A stretch of 39,627 bases of DNA from Burkholderiales bacterium (GCA_026225235.1 JAMFSK010000033.1:1-39627); one strand, 5' to 3'. Shown: positions 6,050 to 12,075, numbered from the stretch's first letter. The notes: generated from the letters alone by a model not told the origin. A program made the numbers and translations.

Positions 6050-6676
6050 TTACTCTTTCGTACCGATCATTCGCGCGAACAACTCATGCGCGGACTTCTG
6101 CAGAACCTCGACCGTCGGCTTGAGCGCATCCCATGCCGCAGCCCCTGCCGCAGCCCATGCCGCATCCCCTGCCGCAGCCCCTGCCGCAGCCCATGCCGCA
6201 TCCCCTGCCGCATCCCATGCCGCAGCCCGTGCTTCTCTGGATGCGGTTCGCGCCTTTTCAAGTGCTGGCATCGCCCGACCAAGGTCGGCCTCGCACGTTA
6301 AGGGTGGCAGCGCTTTCAGCGCATCTGCGTGGGACACGAGTGCCGGCGTCAAACTCAGCCACGCCGAAACGTGAACGCGAACAAGCCAGTCCATCGCCAG
6401 CCAGCCGCGCTTTTGCGAGAGTTCATCGCTGCCGCGCGTGCCGACGAGTTGTGGGATATACAGCTTGAGTTGCTCGCGTTCCTCGTCAGACCGAAGCCCG
6501 TCATTCCACGAGCGGCCGAACGAGGCCAGTACCGGATCAACGCACGCCGGGTGGTCGGAAAACTTCTCGCCGGAGAAAAGGGCGGTTGCCTCGAGGAGGC
6601 ACATGCCTTCGGCTTTGTTGGAATGCGAACCTGATTGCAACTTGATCGTTGCAAGGGCTTCAAGGGTGAGCTTCAT
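6050..6676 (-). CDS. First gene of early operon; Ala/Trp-repeat protein, 208 aa
   Basis: The N-terminal 140 residues form a recognisable phage block: AEGMCLLEATALFSGEKFSD, a DHPACVDPVLASF segment, and WNDGLRSDEEREQLKLYIPQ followed by LVGT. Versions of this protein occur in many actinobacterial and proteobacterial phages without known function. Residues about 150-185 are a low-complexity repeat of AWDA, AAGD and AWAA tetrapeptides, encoded by eight 12-bp tandem units. The C terminus is a helix. AGAGG lies six bases before the ATG. It is the first gene after the PL-like promoter and its two operators, so it should be expressed at once on infection and shut off in the lysogen. Confidence 0.8.
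   Translation of the reverse strand: MKLTLEALATIKLQSGSHSNKAEGMCLLEATALFSGEKFSDHPACVDPVLASFGRSWNDGLRSDEEREQLKLYIPQLVGTRGSDELSQKRGWLAMDWLVRVHVSAWLSLTPALVSHADALKALPPLTCEADLGRAMPALEKARTASREARAAAWDAAGDAAWAAAGAAAGDAAWAAAGAAAWDALKPTVEVLQKSAHELFARMIGTKE
6132..6227 (+). repeat. Eight 12-bp tandem repeats in coding sequence
   Basis: Eight adjacent units of the form CMTGCCGCAKCC differ at a few positions only. The period of 12 keeps the reading frame of the gene on the minus strand and yields alternating Ala/Trp/Asp/Gly tetrapeptides. Copy number could change by slippage without breaking the frame. Confidence 0.9.
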
Positions 6677-6717
6677 CGGATCCTCTCGTGTGCGCTGTGG
6701 GTCAGCGGTTGAGAGGT

Positions 6718-6746
6718 ATTTAACACCGCGTTCAATCTAAAAGCAA
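6718..6746 (-). promoter_or_regulatory. PL-like early promoter
   Basis: On the minus strand a -35 TTGCTT (6746-6741) and a -10 TTAAAT (6723-6718) are separated by 17 bases. The start would be near 6711, about 35 bases before the first early gene. The -10 overlaps operator O1 and the -35 overlaps operator O2, the usual plan for a repressed phage early promoter. The same geometry recurs at the cro promoter. Confidence 0.6.
6719..6735. promoter_or_regulatory. Operator O1 (PL side)
   Basis: TTTAACACCGCGTTCAA is one of five copies of a 17-bp dyad of the form TTGAACnnnnnGTTnAA. It overlaps the -10 box of the early minus-strand promoter. The copies here and between cI and cro are the expected targets of the CI-type repressor and the Cro-like protein. 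Confidence 0.65.
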
Positions 6747-6759
6747 ACACTTTGTTCAA
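6743..6759. promoter_or_regulatory. Operator O2 (PL side)
   Basis: GCAAACACTTTGTTCAA matches the same 17-bp operator. Its centre is 24 bp from O1, the same spacing as between O4 and O5. It overlaps the -35 box of the PL-like promoter. Confidence 0.65.
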
Positions 6760-6769
6760 TGACGGACGT

Positions 6770-6793
6770 AAAAAAGCCCGCGTGGGCGGGCTT
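6770..6793 (-). terminator. Rho-independent terminator of immunity transcript
   Basis: An 8-bp stem AAGCCCGC/GCGGGCTT with loop GTGG (6774-6793) is followed on the minus strand by a run of six T (6775-6770). It ends the repressor-side transcript (cI and the 60-residue gene) just before the PL-like promoter region, keeping the two minus-strand units separate. Confidence 0.85.
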
Positions 6794-6803
6794 GTCGTCG
6801 GTT

Positions 6804-6986
6804 CTATCGTCCTTCCGTGATTTCCCTAACCAGCTCGGCGGCAACCTCGACGCATCGTCGGAGTTGTCTTAACGCGGCGTCGGTGTCCGAGCTCGGCGTC
6901 TGTCGGGACTCGCTTCGAAGCTGTCGAAGCGTTCGGCCTCGTTCTATTGGAATGACATGTGGCGGAGGAATCTGTACATGGCTCAC
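6804..6986 (-). CDS. Hypothetical 60-aa protein in the immunity operon
   Basis: A small basic protein opening MSHVQIPPPHVIPIERGR, with a helical C-terminal half (ALRQLRRCVEVAAELVRE). The GTG start has GGGGAG five to six bases upstream. It lies downstream of cI, 65 bases away, and before a strong terminator, so it is probably made in the lysogen together with the repressor. That position fits a repressor partner, a superinfection-exclusion factor or another lysogen-expressed function, none of which the sequence proves. Confidence 0.65.
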   Translation of the reverse strand: MSHVQIPPPHVIPIERGRTLRQLRSESRQTPSSDTDAALRQLRRCVEVAAELVREITEGR

Positions 6987-7051
6987 CTTTGCTCCCCGTA
7001 AGACCTTGGTCTGTTTAGCCTTCGTCTATCGTCGCAAACGAGGCCACATGA

Positions 7052-7453
7052 TCATTGCCCTTTATTTACCGGCTTTTTATCAGGGTGAACCCTCGTTTGC
7101 GTCGTTTTATCGGAAAGTTCGTAAGGTTTTAGGAAGCGCGCAAAGAGATCTGCCACCTCCGACCTAGTCGGGTCGCCCAGGCGATCGATCTTCGCGAGTG
7201 CTCCGACAACCTTCGACATGGCCGGCGACCATTCACTCATCGGCCCTTCCCCGTAGAGCAGCCATTCGGCGCTGCAGCCTATCTCCCGGGCTATCTTCAG
7301 CGCCCCACGGAAGGAAATTCCCCGGCGCATCCAATTGCTGACGACGTGCGGCGTCTCGTTGATGGCATTGCCGATCTCCGTGATGCCCGTCAGGCCTGCG
7401 AGTTCCTTCGCGGCCTGACGCAGGCGCTCGCCCTGTTCGTGTGTTTTAGCCAT
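7052..7453 (-). CDS. cI: CI-type repressor, short form without peptidase domain
   Basis: This 133-residue protein would hold the prophage silent by binding the 17-bp operators. The N-terminal 70 residues are a CI-like helix-turn-helix domain (LTGITEIGNAINETPHVVSN, then WMRRGISFRGALKIAREIG and AEWLLYGEGP). The C terminus is a helical tail that lacks the S24 Ser/Lys peptidase domain of lambda-type repressors, so RecA-stimulated self-cleavage is not expected. The open frame extends upstream to 7582 through all three operators; the ATG at 7453 is the only sensible start and has no clear ribosome site, as for some repressor mRNAs. It is divergent from the cro-like gene. Confidence 0.85.
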   Translation of the reverse strand: MAKTHEQGERLRQAAKELAGLTGITEIGNAINETPHVVSNWMRRGISFRGALKIAREIGCSAEWLLYGEGPMSEWSPAMSKVVGALAKIDRLGDPTRSEVADLFARFLKPYELSDKTTQTRVHPDKKPVNKGQ

Positions 7454-7472
7454 GACAGGGATGGTGCCTGCG

Positions 7473-7489
7473 TTGAACAAAGCGTTGTT
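7473..7489. promoter_or_regulatory. Operator O3 (cI-cro intergenic)
   Basis: TTGAACAAAGCGTTGTT is the copy nearest cI. It overlaps the next operator by two bases, with centres 15 bp apart. It could allow repressor or Cro to control the cI promoter. One half-site is degraded (GTTGTT), suggesting weaker binding. Confidence 0.6.
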
Positions 7490-7504
7490 GAACGAATCGT
7501 TTGC
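7488..7504. promoter_or_regulatory. Operator O4 (cI-cro intergenic)
   Basis: TTGAACGAATCGTTTGC is the central operator of the cI-cro region and overlaps the proposed -35 box of the cro promoter. Its sequence form matches O2, which overlaps the -35 of the PL-like promoter. Confidence 0.65.
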
Positions 7505-7529
7505 AATTTGATTTAACATGGTGTTCAAT
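7501..7529 (+). promoter_or_regulatory. PR-like promoter for cro
   Basis: A -35 TTGCAA (7501-7506) and -10 TTCAAT (7524-7529) are 17 bp apart. They sit in the same relation to operators O4 and O5 as the PL-like boxes do to O2 and O1. Transcription would start near 7536, at the first base of the cro ATG, which implies a leaderless message. The boxes themselves match consensus only moderately. Confidence 0.5.
7512..7528. promoter_or_regulatory. Operator O5 (cI-cro intergenic)
   Basis: TTTAACATGGTGTTCAA is the most symmetrical operator copy and overlaps the -10 of the proposed cro promoter. Its centre is 24 bp from O4, matching the O1-O2 spacing. Confidence 0.65.
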
Positions 7530-7535
7530 GTGGGA

Positions 7536-7757
7536 ATGACGATCGACCACGAAACCCTCGAAGCAGACCGCCGACTCATCAAAGAGCTTGGCGGCCCGAC
7601 GAAGCTCGCCGAGACGCTTGGTTACGACAAGGCTCGTGGCGGCCCTTCTCTGGTGGGCAACTGGTGCCGACGCGGCATCCCGCCTGCCGTAAAGATCAAG
7701 TGGCCCCACCTGTTCCTGCGGGACCTTACTGCTCAAGCGAATCAGTCGGATGGGTAG
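7536..7757 (+). CDS. cro: Cro-like regulator
   Basis: This 73-residue protein is divergent from cI and is probably the lytic-switch repressor. It carries a compact helix-turn-helix (ELGGPTKLAETLGYDKAR, then VGNWCRRGIPPAVKIKW followed by PHLF), the pattern of Cro/YdaS-type proteins in beta- and gammaproteobacterial phages. I use the ATG at 7536. An ATG at 7518 in the same frame would place the start within operator O5. No properly spaced ribosome site precedes 7536, which agrees with a leaderless mRNA from the PR-like promoter. Confidence 0.75.
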   Translation: MTIDHETLEADRRLIKELGGPTKLAETLGYDKARGGPSLVGNWCRRGIPPAVKIKWPHLFLRDLTAQANQSDG

Positions 7758-7828
7758 TGGTTGAAATGAACTTTATGTGCGGCGGGATTCCGACGCATTG
7801 AATGATTCTGGAATAAGGAATAACCCCA

Positions 7829-8143
7829 ATGAATGCTGCCGAATCCATCGTCGAGATGAAGCCCAAGCCGACGTCAATCATCACGGAGCGCCTGGTCAAG
7901 GCCTGCTCCGACAAGCGCATGAAGGCTGACGTCGCCGAGGCTGTTGGTTGGGGTGTCGACATGCTCAACAAGGTCTGCGCTGGCGGCACAGGGATCCCCG
8001 CTGACAAGGCCGGAACGCTGCTTCACGCGCTCGGGCTGGTGGTCATGACTGCTGAGTACGCCGATTACCTGGCGCGCGGCAACGTGATTGGATCGAACTG
8101 CCATTGCGCGCGAATGAACATGGGAGAGTGCGGCCGCCCCTGA
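7829..8143 (+). CDS. cII: CII-like transcriptional activator
   Basis: This 104-residue protein follows cro, as cII does in lambda and P22. It matches the CII pattern: an N-terminal helix (IITERLVKACSDKRMKADVA), then EAVGWGVDMLNKVCAGGTG as a helix-turn-helix, and a typical closing GTLLHALGLVVM. CII proteins activate repressor establishment and often integrase after infection. The C-terminal tail has three Cys and is unlike lambda CII. AAGGA lies nine bases before the ATG. A terminator overlaps its stop codon, so downstream replication and late genes may depend on readthrough or another promoter. Confidence 0.7.
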   Translation: MNAAESIVEMKPKPTSIITERLVKACSDKRMKADVAEAVGWGVDMLNKVCAGGTGIPADKAGTLLHALGLVVMTAEYADYLARGNVIGSNCHCARMNMGECGRP

Positions 8144-8159
8144 CCGCCTCTCTTTTTTT
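8124..8159 (+). terminator. Rho-independent terminator at the end of cII
   Basis: GAGAG-T-GCGG (8124-8133) pairs with CCGC-CTCTC (8144-8152), a nine-pair stem with one bulged T and a 10-base loop, followed by seven T (8153-8159). It overlaps the cII stop codon. It would limit PR-like transcription before the replication genes. Confidence 0.75.
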
Positions 8160-8245
8160 GTCTGTCGAGTGAAGAAGTTGCAGGGCACGTTTTTTGAGCA
8201 AACAGCGGTTCGGAAACATTGGCTGGTGCAGGCGGGAGTATTGAC

Positions 8246-8656
8246 TTGAACGCTCGTGAATTGGAAATAACGGCATCGACGGGCCGCGCATTCTCGCGTC
8301 GGCTGATCGAGGTCGCGCTGACGAACCACGGACCTCTGTCGACGAGCGAGCTTGCCGCTTCCCTTGGCGCCACACGCTTCGCTGTGGAGTCTGCGCTTGT
8401 CCGTGGACGCTCCGTCATTCCCAAGGCATTCCACGTGTTTGGCTGGTCAACCCCGGGCGCTCACGGGGGCAGTCCAGCATGCCTGTGGGCTTGCGGCGAT
8501 ATGCCCGATGTTCCCAAACCGACGGCGAAGCGGCACCGCAAGCCGGTCGCTAACCCGCGCCCGCGCGGCAAACAGAAACCACGACTTGCGCTTGATCCGC
8601 AAGCGCTGCGCGACCTTGCTCGCGCGCACGACCCCTTCGGACGGATCCCCTTATGA
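8246..8656 (+). CDS. Winged-helix-like regulatory or replication protein, 136 aa
   Basis: The N-terminal 60 residues look like a DNA-binding helix-turn-helix domain (EVALTNHGPLSTSELAASLG followed by ATRFAVESALVRGRSV). The rest is basic and Pro-rich (KPTAKRHRKPVANPRPRGKQ), probably disordered or DNA-contacting. No good ATG is present. TTG at 8246 has GGGAG eight bases upstream; ATT at 8240 or TTG at 8219 are alternatives. Its stop overlaps the next gene as ATGA. It lies directly before the replication genes and may help origin firing or early control. Confidence 0.6.
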   Translation: MNARELEITASTGRAFSRRLIEVALTNHGPLSTSELAASLGATRFAVESALVRGRSVIPKAFHVFGWSTPGAHGGSPACLWACGDMPDVPKPTAKRHRKPVANPRPRGKQKPRLALDPQALRDLARAHDPFGRIPL

Positions 8657-8919
8657 GTCATCACTTGTCCAATCTCGCCTGGGAGAAGGATCTCCCGCAC
8701 GCGCGGAAGATCGTGCTGCTTGCCTTGGCGCACTACGCGAACCAAGCGACTGGCGAGTGCTTTCCTTCGGTGCGCGCTCTCGCAGCCAAGAGCGGCCTAT
8801 CGGAGAGTGCTACCAGGGCACAGATCAAACACCTCGAGGATATCGGGCTCGTTGAGCAGCCGGAAATGCCGCCAGGCGCCCCGGTTGTCTATCGCGTGCT
8901 GCTCGGGAGGGTGGAGTGA
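8653..8919 (+). CDS. Helix-turn-helix domain protein, 88 aa
   Basis: The protein has the helix_turn_helix_36 pattern found at the N terminus of many phage replication proteins: ARKIVLLALAHYANQATGEC, then FPSVRALAAKSGLSESATRA and QIKHLEDIGLVE. It is almost only this winged-helix domain, without a catalytic or loading region. It is coupled to the preceding gene by ATGA and to the following small gene by GTGA. It may assist the initiator encoded just downstream, or be a split-off domain of it. Confidence 0.8.
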   Translation: MSHHLSNLAWEKDLPHARKIVLLALAHYANQATGECFPSVRALAAKSGLSESATRAQIKHLEDIGLVEQPEMPPGAPVVYRVLLGRVE

Positions 8920-9038
8920 GTTGCTTCCATGAGGGATTTCTTTTCCGGCTTGGTTGGATCGCTGCTGAGTGCTCGATCTGGCTCGCTATCGTCGTAGTGT
9001 GTGCGCTCGCTCTCGCGCTTTGGATCCGGCTTAGATGA
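8916..9038 (+). CDS. Small membrane protein, 40 aa
   Basis: A GTG-initiated frame encoding MSCFHEGFLFRLGWIAAECS and then a strongly hydrophobic helix (IWLAIVVVCALALALW) with a basic end. GGGAGG lies about five bases before the GTG. The start overlaps the preceding stop (GTGA) and the stop overlaps the initiator gene start (ATGA), so it fills the gap exactly. Placement of a single-span peptide between two replication genes is unusual, and its role is unknown. Confidence 0.6.
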   Translation: MSCFHEGFLFRLGWIAAECSIWLAIVVVCALALALWIRLR

Positions 9039-10129
9039 CGGTCGCCGACACACTTCGAACGGTTGGCCGTCCGATTGCCTACTACCCGATGCTTGCTAAG
9101 CGCCTCGGCGGAGTGAATGCGGCCGTCTTCTTCTGCCAAATATTCTACTGGCAGGATAAGGCCACGAGCCCGCTGGGCGTGCATAAGACGCGCGATGAGC
9201 TCGAGCTTGAGACCGGCCTTACGCACGAAGAGCAGGTCACAGCACGCCGCAAACTGAAGAACTGCGGTGTGTTGATTGAGACGACCAAGCGCATCGATCA
9301 CAAAGTCTACTTCCGCGTAGACGAAATAGCTCTAGAAGCCCTTCTGGCAGTCGATCCCGCCGAAACCGCAAATAACGGTTTCGGGAAACCGGGAAAGATG
9401 GTTTCGGGAAACCGTAAATCTCGGCTTGGGGAAACCGCGAATCATGGTTCGGCGAAACCACAAAAGCCGGTTCCGCGAAACGGGAAACCACGGCGCCGCG
9501 AAGCGGGTGATCACGGTTTCGTTAACGAGGTTAAGACTACAGCAGAGACTACAAAGAAAAGCAGCAGCAACACGCGCGAGGCAACGCCTGTGGATAACTC
9601 GCTGCTGCCGCTGCTGCCTTCGGTTGAAAAACCGCGAAACCCCGAACAATCGCTCATCTCGCTGCTCGTTGGCTTGCCTCGGTGCGTGATCGATTCGACG
9701 AAAGATCGAGATCGGCTGCAGCTGTGGCTAGACCGTGGCGTGACGCCAGCGCAGTTCGTCGATGCACACCGACTTGCGATCTCAGCGCGGGACCGAGACA
9801 CCGATGGCAGGCCGATCTACGCCGGGTTCCTGGCTCGATTCGTCGATGAGGTAGTGGCCGGTTCGGCGCCATTGCCCGACCCGGATGAACCCTGGTGGAA
9901 AGCCGAAGAGACGGTTATAGCCCGGGGTGCCGCGCTCGGTGTCAGACCAGTAAAACCTGATGAGCATTGGGGCCTGTACCGAGTGTTGGTAGCCGCGGCT
10001 TCACGGGAGCGAGGTGCTATCGACTTCGTCCTGGCTGACGCTCTCAGGTTTAACAACGAGCGCTTGTACCAGTTCGCCCGGACTACGTTCGGCCCGGCGC
10101 TCATGCCCGTGGACGACTACGCATCATGA
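9035..10129 (+). CDS. Replication initiator, lambda O-like
   Basis: This 364-residue protein is the probable replication initiator. Residues 12-105 form a winged-helix domain (RPIAYYPMLAKRLGG, FFCQIFYWQDKA, GLTHEEQVTARRKLKNCGVL). Residues about 110-163 are low in hydrophobics and coincide with seven 23-bp DNA iterons. The C-terminal part (about 205-364) is helical and contains GLPRCVIDSTKDRDRLQLWL and ARFVDEVVAG, like the partner-binding part of phage initiators that load the host helicase. No helicase or primase gene is present in the window, so host DnaB or a similar enzyme must be recruited. The ATG overlaps the upstream stop as ATGA. Confidence 0.75.
   Translation: MTVADTLRTVGRPIAYYPMLAKRLGGVNAAVFFCQIFYWQDKATSPLGVHKTRDELELETGLTHEEQVTARRKLKNCGVLIETTKRIDHKVYFRVDEIALEALLAVDPAETANNGFGKPGKMVSGNRKSRLGETANHGSAKPQKPVPRNGKPRRREAGDHGFVNEVKTTAETTKKSSSNTREATPVDNSLLPLLPSVEKPRNPEQSLISLLVGLPRCVIDSTKDRDRLQLWLDRGVTPAQFVDAHRLAISARDRDTDGRPIYAGFLARFVDEVVAGSAPLPDPDEPWWKAEETVIARGAALGVRPVKPDEHWGLYRVLVAAASRERGAIDFVLADALRFNNERLYQFARTTFGPALMPVDDYAS
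9362..9522 (+). repeat. ori: Seven 23-bp iterons: probable replication origin
   Basis: Seven contiguous 23-base units start at 9362, 9385, 9408, 9431, 9454, 9477 and 9500. Each starts GAAACC or a close variant, and most end in GGTTTC or GGTTCC followed by G/C, so most units are themselves imperfect dyads. The last two are the most degenerate. Since 23 is not a multiple of 3, successive units are read in different codon phases, so the repeat is conserved as DNA and not as peptide. This is the lambda-ori arrangement: iterons inside the initiator gene. An A-rich stretch follows at about 9531-9571 and could be the unwinding element. Confidence 0.85.
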
Positions 10130-10572
10130 CCAAACAAACACTCCGGCCGAAGGATTGGCCCATCGACGGCATGGTGGGTACCGCCAAGGTCCGCGGCTGG
10201 ACGGACCCATCGGTGACCGTGCTGAAGATCGGCGGCGATCCACTGCCGAAGAAGTCGAAGTACGGCAACACGAAATGCTGCCTGGGCGAATTGAAGTTCG
10301 ACAGCTTGCGCGAGCGGGCGCGCTACGAGGTGCTGCTGGCGATGCTGGCTGCTGGCGACATCAGCGCGCTAGACCGGCAAGTGGTGTTCGTCCTGGCGCC
10401 GGCAGTCACGATCGCTGGCCGCAAGCGCCCACCGCTTCGCTACATCGCTGACTTCGTCTACCAACGTGACGGAAAGAGCGTGGTCGAGGACGCGAAGGGC
10501 CGTATCACCGAGGGATACCGGATCAAGCGACACCTGCTCGCAGCGCAGGGAATTTCTATCGTCGAGGTGTGA
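10126..10572 (+). CDS. DUF1064 putative nuclease
   Basis: This 148-residue protein matches DUF1064, a phage family with a restriction-endonuclease-like fold. Visible hallmarks are KKSKYGNTKC, KFDSLRERARYEVLLAML, then RYIADFVYQRDGKSVVEDAK and GRITEGYRIKRHLL. The D and E/K residues in ADFVY and VVEDAKG correspond to the family's putative metal-binding core. In related phages it is found among replication and recombination genes and may resolve branched DNA. It overlaps the initiator stop as ATGA. Confidence 0.8.
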   Translation: MTKQTLRPKDWPIDGMVGTAKVRGWTDPSVTVLKIGGDPLPKKSKYGNTKCCLGELKFDSLRERARYEVLLAMLAAGDISALDRQVVFVLAPAVTIAGRKRPPLRYIADFVYQRDGKSVVEDAKGRITEGYRIKRHLLAAQGISIVEV

Positions 10573-10573
10573 T

Positions 10574-10999
10574 GTGATTGGTCGAGATCTTAGAAAGCAG
10601 AAATTTGGTCGCCTCAAGGTCATCAATGAGGGTGAGCGGCTCCTCCGGAACGACGGCACGCGTGGCGAGCGTATGTGGCATTGCAAGTGCAACTGCGGCG
10701 CCAAGAAGCTCGTGCGCCAGTCGTCCCTGCTCAAGGGAAAGACCCGGTCGTGCGGATGCTTGCTGATCGAGTATCGGAATTCACCGGAGTTCGCGTGGAA
10801 CCGCGTCCTTCGCGCTCGACTGTCGAAGCCCAAGGGAAATCCTGAGCCTAAGGTAAAGCCTCCAGTCGTGTTGCCGCCGTTCTTTCGCGAAGATGATCAC
10901 CTGGTTGACTCAGCAATACGCGAGATGGTCGCGCGTGGCCGTCAGTTCGACCACGTGCACCTCAATTCCCCGATCGTGCCGATTGGAGCTCATCAATGA
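10574..10999 (+). CDS. Cys-rich zinc-ribbon-like protein, 141 aa
   Basis: I place the start at GTG 10574 (VIGRDLRKQKFGRLKVI), with GAGG six bases upstream; the frame stays open further 5' only over the previous gene. The block MWHCKCNCGAKKLVRQSSLL then KGKTRSCGCL has a CxCxC plus CxC arrangement typical of a small zinc-binding domain found in phage HNH/AP2-like proteins. No HNH motif follows, so it is probably a stand-alone DNA-binding or degenerate homing-endonuclease-derived protein. The C-terminal 60 residues are Pro-rich and then helical. It ends in an ATGA overlap. Confidence 0.65.
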   Translation: MIGRDLRKQKFGRLKVINEGERLLRNDGTRGERMWHCKCNCGAKKLVRQSSLLKGKTRSCGCLLIEYRNSPEFAWNRVLRARLSKPKGNPEPKVKPPVVLPPFFREDDHLVDSAIREMVARGRQFDHVHLNSPIVPIGAHQ

Positions 11000-11304
11000 A
11001 GCTGTATCTCGCGGGTCCGATGACGGGCTATGCGGACTTTAACAAGCCCGCGTTCCATGCGGAGGCTAAGCGCCTTCGGTCGCTTGGTTACGAAATTGTC
11101 AACCCCGCGGAGATCAACGAGGGCATTGACGGCGACTGGGATCTCTGCATGAAACGCGACGTCGCTCAACTGATTTGGTGTGACGGCGTGGCGCTGATGC
11201 GAGGTTGGGACAAATCGAGGGGCGCTTCGATCGAATGTCGGCTCGCCGTCGACCTCGGTCTGAAGGTATTTCATTGCGCCATGCTCGAAGAGGTAGTGGC
11301 GTGA
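10996..11304 (+). CDS. DUF4406 protein, nucleoside deoxyribosyltransferase-like
   Basis: The 102-residue protein opens MKLYLAGPMTGYADFNKPAF, the hallmark of DUF4406, whose Rossmann-like fold is related to nucleoside 2-deoxyribosyltransferases. Other conserved pieces are LGYEIVNPAEIN and MKRDVAQLIWCDGVALMRGW, then RGASIECRLAVDLGL, in which S-x-E lies where catalytic Glu is found in the enzymes. A role in nucleotide salvage or modified-base metabolism is possible but unproved. ATGA overlap upstream, TGATG downstream. Confidence 0.85.
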   Translation: MKLYLAGPMTGYADFNKPAFHAEAKRLRSLGYEIVNPAEINEGIDGDWDLCMKRDVAQLIWCDGVALMRGWDKSRGASIECRLAVDLGLKVFHCAMLEEVVA

Positions 11305-11717
11305 TGCGCCGGAGTCCACTCGCGCGCACGGGATTCAAACGCAAACTAGATATGCCGTTCACTTCGCTGGAACGAAAATCGGCGATGAAGTCGCGACGCA
11401 AGAGGGTGACGGTCGCCGAGGGCTCGCGCTTTATCGACGCCTGTCGAGGTGAGGAGTGCTATCTGCGCGTGCCGGGTGTCTGTATCAGCCTGGGTTGGGC
11501 TCACCCCTCCGTGGTGGACTGTCACAGCAACCAGCAGAAGCATGGCAAGGGGGCCGGCCTGAAGGCCCGGCATCAGTACACAGTGCCAGGATGCTCAGCG
11601 TGTCACGAGTGGCTCGACCGTAGCGGAGCGCTGTGGGAAGTCAAAGTGTTGCGTTTCGATACCGCGCTGAGTCTTTGGGTGCCTGTGCGCACTCGTAAAT
11701 TGGAGAAGCTGAAGTGA
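11304..11717 (+). CDS. DUF1364 putative HNH-type nuclease
   Basis: The start is ATG 11304 in a TGATG junction; the upstream extension is out-of-frame neighbour sequence. This 137-residue protein shows the DUF1364 pattern: a basic N terminus (MRRSPLARTGFKRK), CRGEECYLRVPGVC, a VDCHSNQQKHGKGAGLKARH block and a closing PGCSACHEWLDR. Paired Cys and His residues would hold zinc, and the family is considered an HNH-related nuclease (NinG/Rap-like neighbourhood). It likely acts in recombination or DNA processing. Its stop overlaps the next gene as GTGA. Confidence 0.8.
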   Translation: MRRSPLARTGFKRKLDMPFTSLERKSAMKSRRKRVTVAEGSRFIDACRGEECYLRVPGVCISLGWAHPSVVDCHSNQQKHGKGAGLKARHQYTVPGCSACHEWLDRSGALWEVKVLRFDTALSLWVPVRTRKLEKLK

Positions 11718-12019
11718 GCAAATTACCTGATACGCCTTCTTTTCCCTCCGAGGAGGCTGGCGAGTCCACTTCGGGGGAGTTCGTAGATGGTTTGAATATG
11801 GATGGGATGTGCCTCGCGCCGGTGACGCAGAGTGGGATGCCAATCGGGTCCGACGCGCCATGCAAGGGGGCTGACGATGCGGGGGAGTTGACTGGTTTCG
11901 CACGAAATGCGCTCGGTGCGGGATCTCGGTTCGACTCTTCGAGCGTTGCGGTTGCCATGGAAGTTATCGCTCAACGCGTGCTTATCGGGGCCGCTGAGTG
12001 GTTTGGGTTGGCGTTCTAG
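11714..12019 (+). CDS. Hypothetical protein, 101 aa
   Basis: The frame is supported by a GTGA overlap with the previous gene and GGAG eight bases upstream. The first 80 residues are Gly/Ser/Pro/Asp-rich and probably disordered. The C-terminal 22 residues form one helix (VAMEVIAQRVLIGAAEWFGL). No family recognised. Base composition is a little less GC-rich than its neighbours, and the region after it (12020-12079) holds no gene, so the end of the early-right operon may be here. Confidence 0.55.
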   Translation: MSKLPDTPSFPSEEAGESTSGEFVDGLNMDGMCLAPVTQSGMPIGSDAPCKGADDAGELTGFARNALGAGSRFDSSSVAVAMEVIAQRVLIGAAEWFGLAF

Positions 12020-12046
12020 GCTGGCTGATTGCATTGGATGGCTGTA

Positions 12047-12075
12047 GGTTTCGGTTCATCGTTTTGATGGTTTCG
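12047..12075 (+). repeat. Two iteron-like half-sites before the small terminase gene
   Basis: GGTTTCGG at 12047-12054 and GATGGTTTCG at 12066-12075 repeat the right half of the origin iterons; the latter 10-mer is identical to 9397-9406. The GGTTTCG starts are 22 bp apart, near the 23-bp iteron period. The spot lies within the 60-bp gap directly upstream of terS. This may be a leftover, a secondary initiator site or chance. Confidence 0.35.

Noticed and set aside
6132..6227. CRISPR-like array
   Set aside because: The units are 12 bp, adjacent, without spacers, and in frame inside a coding gene.
7454..7582. Longer form of the CI-type repressor starting upstream
   Set aside because: It would run through all three operators and into cro; the helix-turn-helix domain begins naturally after ATG 7453.
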